A stretch of DNA of 61,001 bases from NCBI GenBank assembly GCA_020437105.1, contig JAGQWR010000064.1, positions 1 through 61,001 of the forward strand, read 5' to 3'. Made by a program: the position numbers and the translations under genes. Below are positions 51,018 to 59,146 of the stretch, piece after piece. Source of the DNA: Saprospiraceae bacterium (GTDB lineage: Bacteria; Bacteroidota; Bacteroidia; Chitinophagales; Saprospiraceae). The notes under the pieces were generated by a model. That model ran no database searches, was not told the origin of the DNA, and worked only from the letters and a program-made list of their open reading frames with translations. The number at the start of each line of letters is the position of its first letter. Position 1 is the stretch's first letter.

Positions 51018-51047
51018 AAGACCCCGGTTCAAACAAACCAGGGTCTT
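51018..51047. terminator. Hairpin between DUF779 and tRNA-Leu
   Basis: AAGACCC (51018-51024) pairs with GGGTCTT (51041-51047), and GGTT with AACC inside after a C/A mismatch. The minus-strand side is followed by a T-rich stretch, so it probably ends the tRNA transcript and perhaps also DUF779. Confidence 0.65.
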
Positions 51048-51051
51048 TGTG

Positions 51052-51136
51052 TACCCGGAGCGGGAATCGAACCCGCACTCCCTCAACAGGAACAGGATTT
51101 TAAGTCCTGCGTGTCTACCAATTCCACCATCCGGGC
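51052..51136 (-). tRNA. tRNA-Leu (UAA)
   Basis: An 85-nt class II tRNA on the minus strand. The acceptor arms GCCCGGA/TCCGGGT pair fully (one G-T), with discriminator A. The anticodon stem CAGGA/TCCTG encloses the loop CTTAAAA, anticodon TAA (bases 51100-51102). A long variable arm and the T-loop GTTCGATTC are present. CCA is not encoded. Confidence 0.97.
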
Positions 51137-51217
51137 AGTAGATTTGGTTGGATATGCCGCAAAGATAAAAATCTGTTCATTATTTAAGCTACTCAATAGG
51201 GATTGTTGATGCTTTTT

Positions 51218-52099
51218 TTATTCAGCTCCCTGACTAAAGGGGATTGGTGGCAATTTCATAAATCCCAGCGACTGCCGGATCCCTTCCAGAAAGTAGTGGT
51301 GTATTTGCTCCTTGCGCTCCAATTCGCTCTCCAGAGCCAGTAAATCTGATATTTTTAAGATCGCCCCGGTAAAATCGGTGGTATTCCAGTAGGCTTTCCC
51401 CGGAAGGGAAGGAAAAGCAGCCTGTGCAGCCGGATCCTCCTGCCAGTGCGTAATGTAAAAATAGGGCTCCGGAATGGTGGCGTCATGGATGGCCAAACCC
51501 AAACTGATCGATTTGATTGGCTCTCCGGCAGTATTAAAAGCCAGCGGACAATATATCCCGTGATCAAAATGGTGGGGCCAGGTGCGCAGTTCGGAAGCAT
51601 GCTCAAAATTGGGCTGGTATTGCTTTAATACCTGATCACCAAGCGACCGGATCGTACTGAATGCCAAATGACTTTCGTCTAATTTCTTCTCAAACCGTCC
51701 TGTTTTGAAAATAGCATATTCAGGCAACTGATAATGCAAATCCAGCCGATAATCCGGATTTTCAAGTCCCACACTTGAAAGCGTCCTTTTTACCCAGTCT
51801 TCGCCTTCTTGTAGCCTAAGACCATCTAAAGCCAACTCCGAAATAGGTTCCAATTGCGCATTGAGCAGTACCAGTGAAAACGACTCCGGAAACAAAGCAA
51901 GCGATACCTGTTGTGGACCGCCTAAATTTCGTCCGATAAAACAGGAGCGGGTAGCGTCCCAGCCCAAATTAGTATGGCTGTCGTCCGGTTTATTTTCCAG
52001 GAAAAACTTCCCCGCCATGGACAGGTATTGGGCGGCGGCATGTATTTGTTCTGTAGCCGTATTGACGAAGGGAATAGCTTTCTGGGTGGAGGAGAGCAT
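51218..52099 (-). CDS. Conserved hypothetical protein with WPHHFD motif
   Basis: A 293-residue soluble protein. The most distinctive part is LRTWPHHFDHGIYCP followed by a beta-rich segment ISLGLAIHDATIPEPYFYITHW. The W-P-H-H-F-D motif resembles one seen in DUF5996-type proteins. It suggests a metal- or ligand-binding site with adjacent His and Asp residues, but the function is not known. No signal peptide. It appears monocistronic. Confidence 0.6.
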   Translation of the reverse strand: MLSSTQKAIPFVNTATEQIHAAAQYLSMAGKFFLENKPDDSHTNLGWDATRSCFIGRNLGGPQQVSLALFPESFSLVLLNAQLEPISELALDGLRLQEGEDWVKRTLSSVGLENPDYRLDLHYQLPEYAIFKTGRFEKKLDESHLAFSTIRSLGDQVLKQYQPNFEHASELRTWPHHFDHGIYCPLAFNTAGEPIKSISLGLAIHDATIPEPYFYITHWQEDPAAQAAFPSLPGKAYWNTTDFTGAILKISDLLALESELERKEQIHHYFLEGIRQSLGFMKLPPIPFSQGAE

Positions 52100-52273
52100 A
52101 GGTGAAGTATTTTCTTATTAATGCTTTACCTATGCTCTTTGTTCGCGTAGTACGTATGCATTTCTGCCAACGAGGACAATTTCCGGCTTATTCTAGCAAA
52201 TGCCAGCCCATAACAGCTGGATTCCATAAAGAATCGAGGGTGAGCACGTGACTCAGTATCCGCCTTTTTTGGC

Positions 52274-52753
52274 TTACTCCGATTTTTCCACCGTACTGGC
52301 ATGATCCATCACCACCAGCCATTTATCTTCAAATTCCTTGAGTGCATAAGTGATATACATTTTATGGAAATAGGGTTTGCCACCGCGATCTGCTTCGCGA
52401 TACATTGCTTCCACAACAGCCATGCCATAATCGCCCTGGCGGTCAGCAAAAAGTATTTGGGTGTCCATTGTCCAACTGCTATCCTGAAACCACTCCTGGT
52501 GCATATCCAGAAATTCGCCCACCGTTTGCATACGGGTACCATCCGGTAAAATGAGTTGCATGGGGTATTCCCTTTCGGGTAATGTATTTACCAGGCTTTC
52601 ATAATCTTTGTTTCTTACTGTGGCCAGGTGGTTTTCCAGTGCAGCCGTGAAGGCCTCCGTGTCGGTAGGTGCTGGCGGTGGAGTAGGAGGCTCAATCGGC
52701 TGGCAGCCAATAGTCAGCAGGAGGGGAAGCATAAAAAAACGGATAAGGCGCAT
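52274..52753 (-). CDS. NTF2/SnoaL-like lipoprotein
   Basis: A 159-residue predicted lipoprotein (lipobox LLTIGC, residues 12-17) with a Pro-rich linker. The NTF2-like cone fold follows: TEAFTAALENHLATVRNKDYESLVNTL, VGEFLDMHQEWFQDSSWTMD, and a WLVVMDHAS end. The family includes enzymes and binding proteins, and no catalytic residues can be assigned. It is divergent from the next gene. Confidence 0.7.
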   Translation of the reverse strand: MRLIRFFMLPLLLTIGCQPIEPPTPPPAPTDTEAFTAALENHLATVRNKDYESLVNTLPEREYPMQLILPDGTRMQTVGEFLDMHQEWFQDSSWTMDTQILFADRQGDYGMAVVEAMYREADRGGKPYFHKMYITYALKEFEDKWLVVMDHASTVEKSE

Positions 52754-52826
52754 ATATTCCTGGTTTTTGTTCTGTTTTCTCTGGTAAAGTAATAATTTGA
52801 AGGCAATACCAATAAATATTGAACAA

Positions 52827-53705
52827 ATGAAAAAATCGCTCCTCTTCCTCGTTTTTTGCCTGTTTTCGGGCAGTATCAGCCTAAACGCCCAAAACCTGGT
52901 ACTTAACCCCGGTTTTGAAACGGCTACTGTTGGTCCGCCAACGGGTACACCGATTCCAACCTATCCCGAATATATAGACAATTGGACAGCCGTAACGGTT
53001 GACGGAGAGTTTATCTACGAACCCACGCTGGCACATAGCGGAGATGGGTTTTTGAGTGTCCTTCAAAATTCAAGTCAAAATCTTGGCGAACCCTGGCTGA
53101 ATGGAGCGGGAACTACCGCAACTGGTTATGACCGGGCAGCGCAGGTTATTCCCGTTTCGCCACAAACAGAATATAACCTGAGTTTTTGGTATCAGGGAGG
53201 GAACGGCATTCGGTATGGATACACGGAAGGAGATTTAATTATACAGGTAGAGGAAGTGGTGCCCGAGTTTGAAGAAATTTTTGCCGATTCCGTTTTTGCC
53301 AGTTCAGGCGCCTGGCAGCAATATAGCCAGACCTTTACCACAGGCGATAACACTACCGAAATTATCCTGATGTTTGCCCCAAAGGGAGCCGCTAATATTG
53401 ATGTTTGGGTGGACGATATTGTATTGGAACGCGTGATCATGTCGAACCTCCAATCGACAGACATTTCCAGTGATTTGGTATTGTATCCAAATCCGGCGAC
53501 AGCCGAAATAATCATGGAATCCAGCCTGGATTTATCCGGATTTACCTGGCAGGTGAGCAATGTTGCCGGGCAGATACAATCCGTCAGCATGCAACAAAAC
53601 GGAAAGCAATTGATTTTCGATACCCATAATTTGGCTTCCGGAATGTATTATATTTTATTGCAGGATGAAAAACGCTTTGCGAGTTTGCGGTTTTCTGTTT
53701 TTTGA
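52827..53705 (+). CDS. Secreted carbohydrate-binding-like protein with T9SS sorting tail
   Basis: A 292-residue exported protein. Signal peptide (residues 1-~21). The N-terminal NLVLNPGFETA opens a galactose-binding-like beta-sandwich (~22-205) ending NIDVWVDDIVLERV, a pattern shared with CBM-type domains. A type A T9SS sorting domain follows (LVLYPNPATAEIIMES ... FASLRFSVF). It lies just upstream of the sugar porter / fructokinase / GH32 unit, so it may bind glycans at the surface. The start at 52827 is chosen for the signal peptide. Confidence 0.85.
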   Translation: MKKSLLFLVFCLFSGSISLNAQNLVLNPGFETATVGPPTGTPIPTYPEYIDNWTAVTVDGEFIYEPTLAHSGDGFLSVLQNSSQNLGEPWLNGAGTTATGYDRAAQVIPVSPQTEYNLSFWYQGGNGIRYGYTEGDLIIQVEEVVPEFEEIFADSVFASSGAWQQYSQTFTTGDNTTEIILMFAPKGAANIDVWVDDIVLERVIMSNLQSTDISSDLVLYPNPATAEIIMESSLDLSGFTWQVSNVAGQIQSVSMQQNGKQLIFDTHNLASGMYYILLQDEKRFASLRFSVF

Positions 53706-53770
53706 TTTCCTCAATACCAATTGGCCTGCAATAGCCTTTCATAACCACGCGCTTAAAAAATGAACACTTA

Positions 53771-55114
53771 ATGAAATCCAACAAAATTCTTTCCTGGTCC
53801 ATTACGGTAGCCTTAGCCGGTTTCCTTTTTGGATTTGATACTATTGTCATCTCCGGAGCAGATAAGCCTATTCAGGCACTGTGGGGCACCTCAGACTGGT
53901 ACCACAGTACATTTATCATGGCGATGGCGCTTTGGGGGACAGTCATCGGCGCACTTTTTGGAGGCATTCCCTGTCATCGACTCGGACGGAAGAAAACCTT
54001 GTTTTGGATTGGTGTATTATACCTTGTTTCAGCGTTGGGTTCCGGCCTGGCACCCGATGAATATTTCTTTTCCTTCTTCCGATTTATTGGAGGCCTGGGA
54101 GTAGGTGCATCTTCTGTTGCCGCTCCGATTTATATATCAGAGATTGCTCCGGCAGACAAGCGCGGACGCCTGGTCGCGATGTACCAGTTTAATATTGTAT
54201 TTGGTATCCTGGTTGCCTACCTGTCTAATTACTTTTTGGGAAATACTCTGGGTGAAAATGCCTGGCGCTGGATGTTGGGTATTGAGGCTTTCCCTGCTGC
54301 TATTTATAGTGTTATGGTATTGGGTATTCCGGAAAGTCCGCGTTGGTTGGTGCAACGAAATGATGTGGAAGGTGCAAGCGCTATTTTGAAGCGTATCAAT
54401 CCGCTGGCAGATATTAAAGCACAAATAAAGATTATTCAGGATTCTCTGACGGTCAAAACTGCCGGGATTAAAACCTTTTATTCCGGAAAATACAACAAGC
54501 CTATTACACTGGCATTCCTGATTGCCTTTTTCAATCAATTGTCGGGGATCAATTTCGTCCTGTATTATGCACCCCGGATTTTTGAAAGCATGGGCATTGA
54601 TCCGGATAATGTACTCGCTGCTTCCGTTCCAATTGGCGTGGTTAATCTGGTTTTCACCCTTTTGGGAATGTATTTAATCGACCGCCTCGGACGAAAACAA
54701 TTAATGATCTTTGGCAGCATCGGTTATATCACTTTTTTATTGGCAGTGGCCTGGGCTTCTTTCACCGGTGGTACAGGAGGGCTGGTCATTTTCTTTATTT
54801 GCGGATTTATTGCCTCTCATGCCATCGGACAAGGTGCTGTGATCTGGGTTTTTATCTCCGAAATTTTCCCCAATTCTGTTCGGGATAATGGCATGTCGTT
54901 TGGAAGTGGAACCCACTGGGTATTCGCGGCCACTATTACTATGGTCACTCTGCCAATCATGGCTGCTTTGAAAGGCAACGAATGGGTGATCTACTGCTTT
55001 TTTGCCGGCATGATGGTCCTTCAATTGTTGTTTGTGATTTTCATGATGCCTGAAACCAAAGGTGTACCGCTCGAAGAATTGCAGAAAAAACTCACAGGAG
55101 AAACGGATAATTAG
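53771..55114 (+). CDS. Sugar porter family MFS transporter
   Basis: A 447-residue major facilitator protein with about 12 membrane helices. Sugar-porter signatures: GFDTIVISGA in helix 1, RLGRKK and DRLGRKQ after helices 2 and 8, ESPRWLVQ after helix 6, and PETKGVPLEEL at the end. It probably imports a monosaccharide with H+, most likely fructose or glucose given the neighbouring fructokinase and GH32. It starts 65 bases after the CBM-like gene, with the fructokinase 20 bases downstream. Confidence 0.93.
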   Translation: MKSNKILSWSITVALAGFLFGFDTIVISGADKPIQALWGTSDWYHSTFIMAMALWGTVIGALFGGIPCHRLGRKKTLFWIGVLYLVSALGSGLAPDEYFFSFFRFIGGLGVGASSVAAPIYISEIAPADKRGRLVAMYQFNIVFGILVAYLSNYFLGNTLGENAWRWMLGIEAFPAAIYSVMVLGIPESPRWLVQRNDVEGASAILKRINPLADIKAQIKIIQDSLTVKTAGIKTFYSGKYNKPITLAFLIAFFNQLSGINFVLYYAPRIFESMGIDPDNVLAASVPIGVVNLVFTLLGMYLIDRLGRKQLMIFGSIGYITFLLAVAWASFTGGTGGLVIFFICGFIASHAIGQGAVIWVFISEIFPNSVRDNGMSFGSGTHWVFAATITMVTLPIMAALKGNEWVIYCFFAGMMVLQLLFVIFMMPETKGVPLEELQKKLTGETDN

Positions 55115-55134
55115 AGCACCCAAGCAACTATACT

Positions 55135-55983
55135 ATGGCTGATAGCAATAAGAAGATCGTGTGTTTTGGCGAGGTCTTGTGGGATGTATATCCTGAAGGA
55201 AAAAAATTAGGCGGTGCCCCCTTTAATGTGTCTGCGCATATTGCGCAACAGGGTTCAAGCGGTTATATGATTAGCCGGGTAGGTGCAGATGATCATGGCC
55301 GGGAAATTCTGGAAGAAATGGTTAAAAAAGGGATTTCAACAGATTTCACAGCTGTTGATGCCTTGTACCCAACCGGTATCGTGCATGTCACGCTGGATGC
55401 GCTCGGAAAACCTGCCTATGAGATAAAACAACCTGCTGCCTGGGATTTTATCCAGGCAGATTCCGAAAACATGGCCTTAGTTCAGGAAGCTGATGTGTTT
55501 GTTTATGGCAGTCTGGCTTCCAGAAATGCAACAAGTCAGGCAAGCCTTTTTAAGCTTCTGGAGCAGGCCAACCTGAAAGTGTGTGATTTGAATATTCGTT
55601 TGAATTATTTTGATAGATCGCTGATAGAACAACTGTTGGAATCTGCGGATATTCTGAAAATTAACGACGAGGAAGCCGAGTTGCTGATGCACTTATTTGA
55701 TTTGGATGCCGGTCAGTTTTACGAGTCCTTACAAGCGCGTTTTGGCCTGCAGATTATCATTCAAACCCTGGGAGAAAAAGGCGCCGAAGCCTATTCTGAC
55801 GGCCATGTATTTCAGAGTCCGGGATTAAAAATAGAAGTGGTGGATTCAGTGGGGAGTGGCGATGCTTTTCTCTCGGCTTTCATCCACAACTATTTGCAAA
55901 AGCCCGATATTCAACACTGTCTGGATCTGGCTTGTGCCCGGGGTGCTTATGTAGCCACTCAGCCGGGCGCTATTCCGGATTAA
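55135..55983 (+). CDS. PfkB-family carbohydrate kinase (probable fructokinase)
   Basis: A 282-residue ribokinase-family sugar kinase. VCFGEVLWDVYPEGKKLGGAPFNVSAHIAQQG (residues ~9-40) is the substrate-binding start of fructokinases, and VDSVGSGDAFLSAF (~237-250) holds the catalytic Asp243 and anion hole. It likely phosphorylates fructose released by the GH32 enzyme encoded next. The gene sits between the transporter and the GH32 gene. Confidence 0.9.
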   Translation: MADSNKKIVCFGEVLWDVYPEGKKLGGAPFNVSAHIAQQGSSGYMISRVGADDHGREILEEMVKKGISTDFTAVDALYPTGIVHVTLDALGKPAYEIKQPAAWDFIQADSENMALVQEADVFVYGSLASRNATSQASLFKLLEQANLKVCDLNIRLNYFDRSLIEQLLESADILKINDEEAELLMHLFDLDAGQFYESLQARFGLQIIIQTLGEKGAEAYSDGHVFQSPGLKIEVVDSVGSGDAFLSAFIHNYLQKPDIQHCLDLACARGAYVATQPGAIPD

Positions 55984-56018
55984 GGATCTGTTTTACAATC
56001 ACTTTTCAATCGATATAT

Positions 56019-57608
56019 ATGCAACTCTTCCGTCTTTTATCCCTGGTTTTTGTGTGCCAGCTTTCCCTTTTTTCCTGCACGGAATCCACCCCGGAGGAGT
56101 CGGAAGTGGCCGTATCAGAAGCAACAATGAAGTCTGAACCCCATCGGCCAAATTTTCATTTTACGCCTCCTGGTAAATGGATGAATGACCCAAACGGTAT
56201 GGTCTATTATGAAGGGGAGTACCATTTATTCTATCAGCATTATCCGGACTCGACAGTTTGGGGCCCGATGCATTGGGGACATGCAGTTAGCAAGGATATG
56301 GTAAACTGGGAGCATTTGCCTATTGCCTTGTATCCCGATTCCCTCGGATATATTTTCTCTGGTAGTGCTGTCATCGATTGGAACAATTCAAGTGGGTTTG
56401 GCAAAGAGGGGCGTCCGCCTATGGTGGCCATGTTTACCTACCACAATATGGAAGGCGAACAGGCAGGAAGGGAGGATTATCAATACCAGGGCATCGCATA
56501 TAGCAATGATAAAGGACGTACCTGGACCAAATACTCCGGCAATCCGGTAATCCCCAATCCGGGTATAAAAGATTTTAGGGATACAAAAGTAATCTGGGAT
56601 GCAACCCGCGAGCAGTGGTTGATGGTACTTGCCGCTTGGGATAAAGTAATCTTTTATGCCTCTACAGACATAAAAAACTGGACCAAACTAAGTGATTTTG
56701 GCCAGCATTATGGTGCCCACGGAGGTGTTTGGGAATGTCCGGACTTCTTTCCAATGACTGTTAAAGGAACCGACACTCAAAAATGGGTATTGTTACTAAG
56801 TCTGAATCCCGGCGGGCCGAATGGAGGCTCTGCCACCCAGTACTTCGTCGGTGATTTTGATGGCAAGACTTTTACTTTGGATCCGGCTTTCGCCGAAGAT
56901 GTGGCTGTTCCGGAAGGGGAGCAGGGGAATCCTTCGCAGGGCATCTGGCTCGACTATGGGCGGGATAATTATGCCGGCGTTACCTGGTCGGATGCGCCCG
57001 ACAATCGACGCTTATTTATGGGTTGGATGAGCAATTGGAATTATGCACAGGTAGTTCCGACAGCATCCTGGCGTTCGGCCATGACGCTTCCCCGGGAGCT
57101 GAGTTTGGTGGGAACAGAATCCGGTTATCGCCTGCTTACACCGCCAGTCAAAGAGCTGGAAAGCTTAAGAAGCACCCGCGTTGAAATTCCGGCGGCAGGC
57201 TCCATTCCTTTTTATGAAACTGGCACAGAACTCGTACTTGAATTCGCTTTAAGCGCAGAAAATGGTACTGCCGTTATAGAGCTCCGAAACACACTTGGAG
57301 AAGTCTATCAGATTGGCTTCAACCTGGAAAGCAACCAGTTTTTTAGTGACCGTACCCATGCTGGAAAGTCTGATTTTTCAGAACTTTTTGCATCCAATAT
57401 TCATTATGCGCCTCGTGCTTCCTCCAATCCCAAGCTAAAAATGCATCTTTACTTTGATGTCGCTTCCGCTGAATTATTTGCCGATGGTGGTTCTACTAAT
57501 ATCACAGATATCTTCTTTCCAAACGCAGATTTCAGCGAGGCCAAATTAATATTAGAAGGCGGGGTTAAGTTGGTGAAAGGAGAAGCATTTTCTTTGTTTG
57601 GGGGATAG
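56019..57608 (+). CDS. GH32 fructan/sucrose hydrolase lipoprotein
   Basis: A 529-residue glycoside hydrolase family 32 enzyme. Predicted lipoprotein (LSLFSC, Cys20). The nucleophile is Asp57 in KWMNDPNG, the acid/base Glu239 is in VWECPDFF, and the third motif is FRDTKV (Arg187-Asp188-Thr189), in which Thr replaces the usual Pro of RDP. A C-terminal beta-sandwich (~345-529) follows the five-blade propeller. It should cut fructosyl links in sucrose, inulin or levan at the cell surface or in the periplasm. It is last in the sugar porter / fructokinase / GH32 unit. An upstream ATG in the fructokinase gene is in frame but lacks the signal peptide. Confidence 0.93.
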   Translation: MQLFRLLSLVFVCQLSLFSCTESTPEESEVAVSEATMKSEPHRPNFHFTPPGKWMNDPNGMVYYEGEYHLFYQHYPDSTVWGPMHWGHAVSKDMVNWEHLPIALYPDSLGYIFSGSAVIDWNNSSGFGKEGRPPMVAMFTYHNMEGEQAGREDYQYQGIAYSNDKGRTWTKYSGNPVIPNPGIKDFRDTKVIWDATREQWLMVLAAWDKVIFYASTDIKNWTKLSDFGQHYGAHGGVWECPDFFPMTVKGTDTQKWVLLLSLNPGGPNGGSATQYFVGDFDGKTFTLDPAFAEDVAVPEGEQGNPSQGIWLDYGRDNYAGVTWSDAPDNRRLFMGWMSNWNYAQVVPTASWRSAMTLPRELSLVGTESGYRLLTPPVKELESLRSTRVEIPAAGSIPFYETGTELVLEFALSAENGTAVIELRNTLGEVYQIGFNLESNQFFSDRTHAGKSDFSELFASNIHYAPRASSNPKLKMHLYFDVASAELFADGGSTNITDIFFPNADFSEAKLILEGGVKLVKGEAFSLFGG

Positions 57609-57819
57609 GGGAGCGCCGATTTCCGCTTCGCTCAATCGGCTGGGGAGTTATTTCCGCCTTCTGGCGAAAATAGGGGGAGATTCGGAGCCGTTGGCTCCTT
57701 TGGGGAGATTATGCCCAGGATCCAGTTTAGAGATGAGGGTTTAGAGTTTAGAAATTTGCCTAACGTTCCGACCTCCCCAGTGAGCAAAGCGAACTCTCCA
57801 CAATGAGCGAAGCGAGCCC
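57609..57819. repeat. Composite intergenic repeat (copy 1)
   Basis: This gap is built of elements that recur elsewhere in the window: a block starting GAGCGCCGATTTCCGCTTCG (57611-57632), a GTTTAGA heptamer stretch leading into AAATTTGCCTAACGTTCCGA (57740-57777), and two units of the 23-base GAGC(G/A)AAGCGA motif (57780-57812). It lies between the convergent GH32 and luciferase-like genes. Confidence 0.7.
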
Positions 57820-58830
57820 TCACCCCACCAACGGCTTCACCTTTTCCCCAATTAAAGCAATAGACTTCATCAGTTTTTCATGAGAAATACCCGCATCCAT
57901 TTGAAAGGTAAACCTGGAAATTCCTCCGAGCGACTCGCTATGTCGGAGTATTTTTTCTGCTACCTCTTCCGGTCCGCCGACCAGTAGGGCGCCGGTGGGT
58001 CCATTTTGGGCATCAAAGCGCGCTCGGGAAACGGGCGAAAAACCGCGTTCCTTTCCGATTTTGGTAAACATTTCGGCATAGCCGGGATAATAATCGCTGA
58101 TGGCTTCTTCCTTATTGTTTGCCACATAACCCAGCGAATGCAAGCCTACTTTTAATTTTTCCGGCGAATGCCCGGCCTTTTCCCCTGCTTCCCGGTAATA
58201 ATCAACCAAGGGACCAAAGCGATGGGTTTCGCCTCCAATGACAGCTACCATGAGGGGGAGGCCCAAAAATCCAGCGCGGGCAAAGGAAGCGGGGGTGCCG
58301 CCAACACCTAACCAAATAGGCAAGTGGTTTTGCCTCGGTCGCGGATAAACAGGTAGATTATTTAATGCCGGACGATATTTGCCAGACCAGGTAATAAATT
58401 CATTATCCCGAATCTTTAATAGCAGGTCCAGTTTCTCTATAAAAATATCATCGTATTCCTGCAGGTTTAATCCAAACAAGGGGAAAGACTCAATAAAGGA
58501 CCCCCTGCCAGCTACTATTTCAGCGCGGCCTTTGGAGATTAAGTCAAGCGTCGCAAAATTTTGAAACACCCTAACCGGATCTGCGGCACTCAATACAGTT
58601 ACAGCACTTGTTAATCGAATCCGACTGGTTCTGGAGGCCGCAGCCGCCAGGATCATCGGCGAAGCCGAGTCTAAAAATTCTTTCCGATAATGTTCACCAA
58701 TACCAAAGACATCCAACCCGACCTGGTCGGCCAGTTCAATCCTTTCCAGTAATTCGTTGAGTGCTTGTGTTTGTCTAATGTTAGAACTGCTGGGGGCTGC
58801 AGCAAAACTATCTATTCCTATCTCTATCAT
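57820..58830 (-). CDS. LLM-class flavin-dependent monooxygenase
   Basis: A 336-residue bacterial luciferase-like oxidoreductase (TIM barrel). N-terminal IEIGIDSFAAAP, LADQVGLDVFGIGEHYRKEF, RLTSAVTVLSAADPVRVFQNFATLDLISKGRAEIVAGRG and a middle LPIWLGVGGTPAS are family features. It uses FMNH2 and oxygen on an unknown substrate. It is flanked by repeat-rich gaps on both sides and is monocistronic. Confidence 0.92.
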   Translation of the reverse strand: MIEIGIDSFAAAPSSSNIRQTQALNELLERIELADQVGLDVFGIGEHYRKEFLDSASPMILAAAASRTSRIRLTSAVTVLSAADPVRVFQNFATLDLISKGRAEIVAGRGSFIESFPLFGLNLQEYDDIFIEKLDLLLKIRDNEFITWSGKYRPALNNLPVYPRPRQNHLPIWLGVGGTPASFARAGFLGLPLMVAVIGGETHRFGPLVDYYREAGEKAGHSPEKLKVGLHSLGYVANNKEEAISDYYPGYAEMFTKIGKERGFSPVSRARFDAQNGPTGALLVGGPEEVAEKILRHSESLGGISRFTFQMDAGISHEKLMKSIALIGEKVKPLVG

Positions 58831-58976
58831 TTTTCATTATTTATCAGATAAACACTTATAGGCTGTTTGAGTTTCAGCGCTCAGGCACTCCTTGGGGGAG
58901 GTTATGCCAACGATCGCAGGATCCAGTTTAGAGTTTAAAGATGAGAGATTAAAAATTCGCGTAACACTTCAAACGC

Positions 58977-59135
58977 GAGCAAAGCGAGCCCTCCCCAGTG
59001 AGCGAAGCGAGCTCTCCCCAATGAGCAAAGCGAATGCTCCACGAGAGCGCAGCGAGCTCTCCACAATAAGCGAAGCGAATGCTCCACGCGAGCGCAGCGA
59101 GCCCTCCACAATGAGCAAAGCGAATGCTCCACAAT
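58977..59135. repeat. Seven tandem 22-23-bp GAGC-AGCGA units (composite repeat copy 2)
   Basis: Seven consecutive units begin at 58977, 59000, 59023, 59045, 59068, 59090 and 59113. The shared core is (G/A)AGC(A/G)(A/C)AGCGA followed by a CTCC-rich segment. Types alternate so that pairs of units repeat at 45 bases. Upstream (58916-58970) there is a degenerate GTTTAGA stretch and an AAATTCGCGTAAC segment like those of the other copies. It ends 11 bases before the stop codon of the cyanophycinase-like gene. Confidence 0.8.
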
Positions 59136-59146
59136 AAGCAACGCTA

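Noticed and set aside
58977..59135. CRISPR array
   Set aside because: The units are contiguous 22-23-bp tandem repeats without unique spacers, and no cas genes are in the window.
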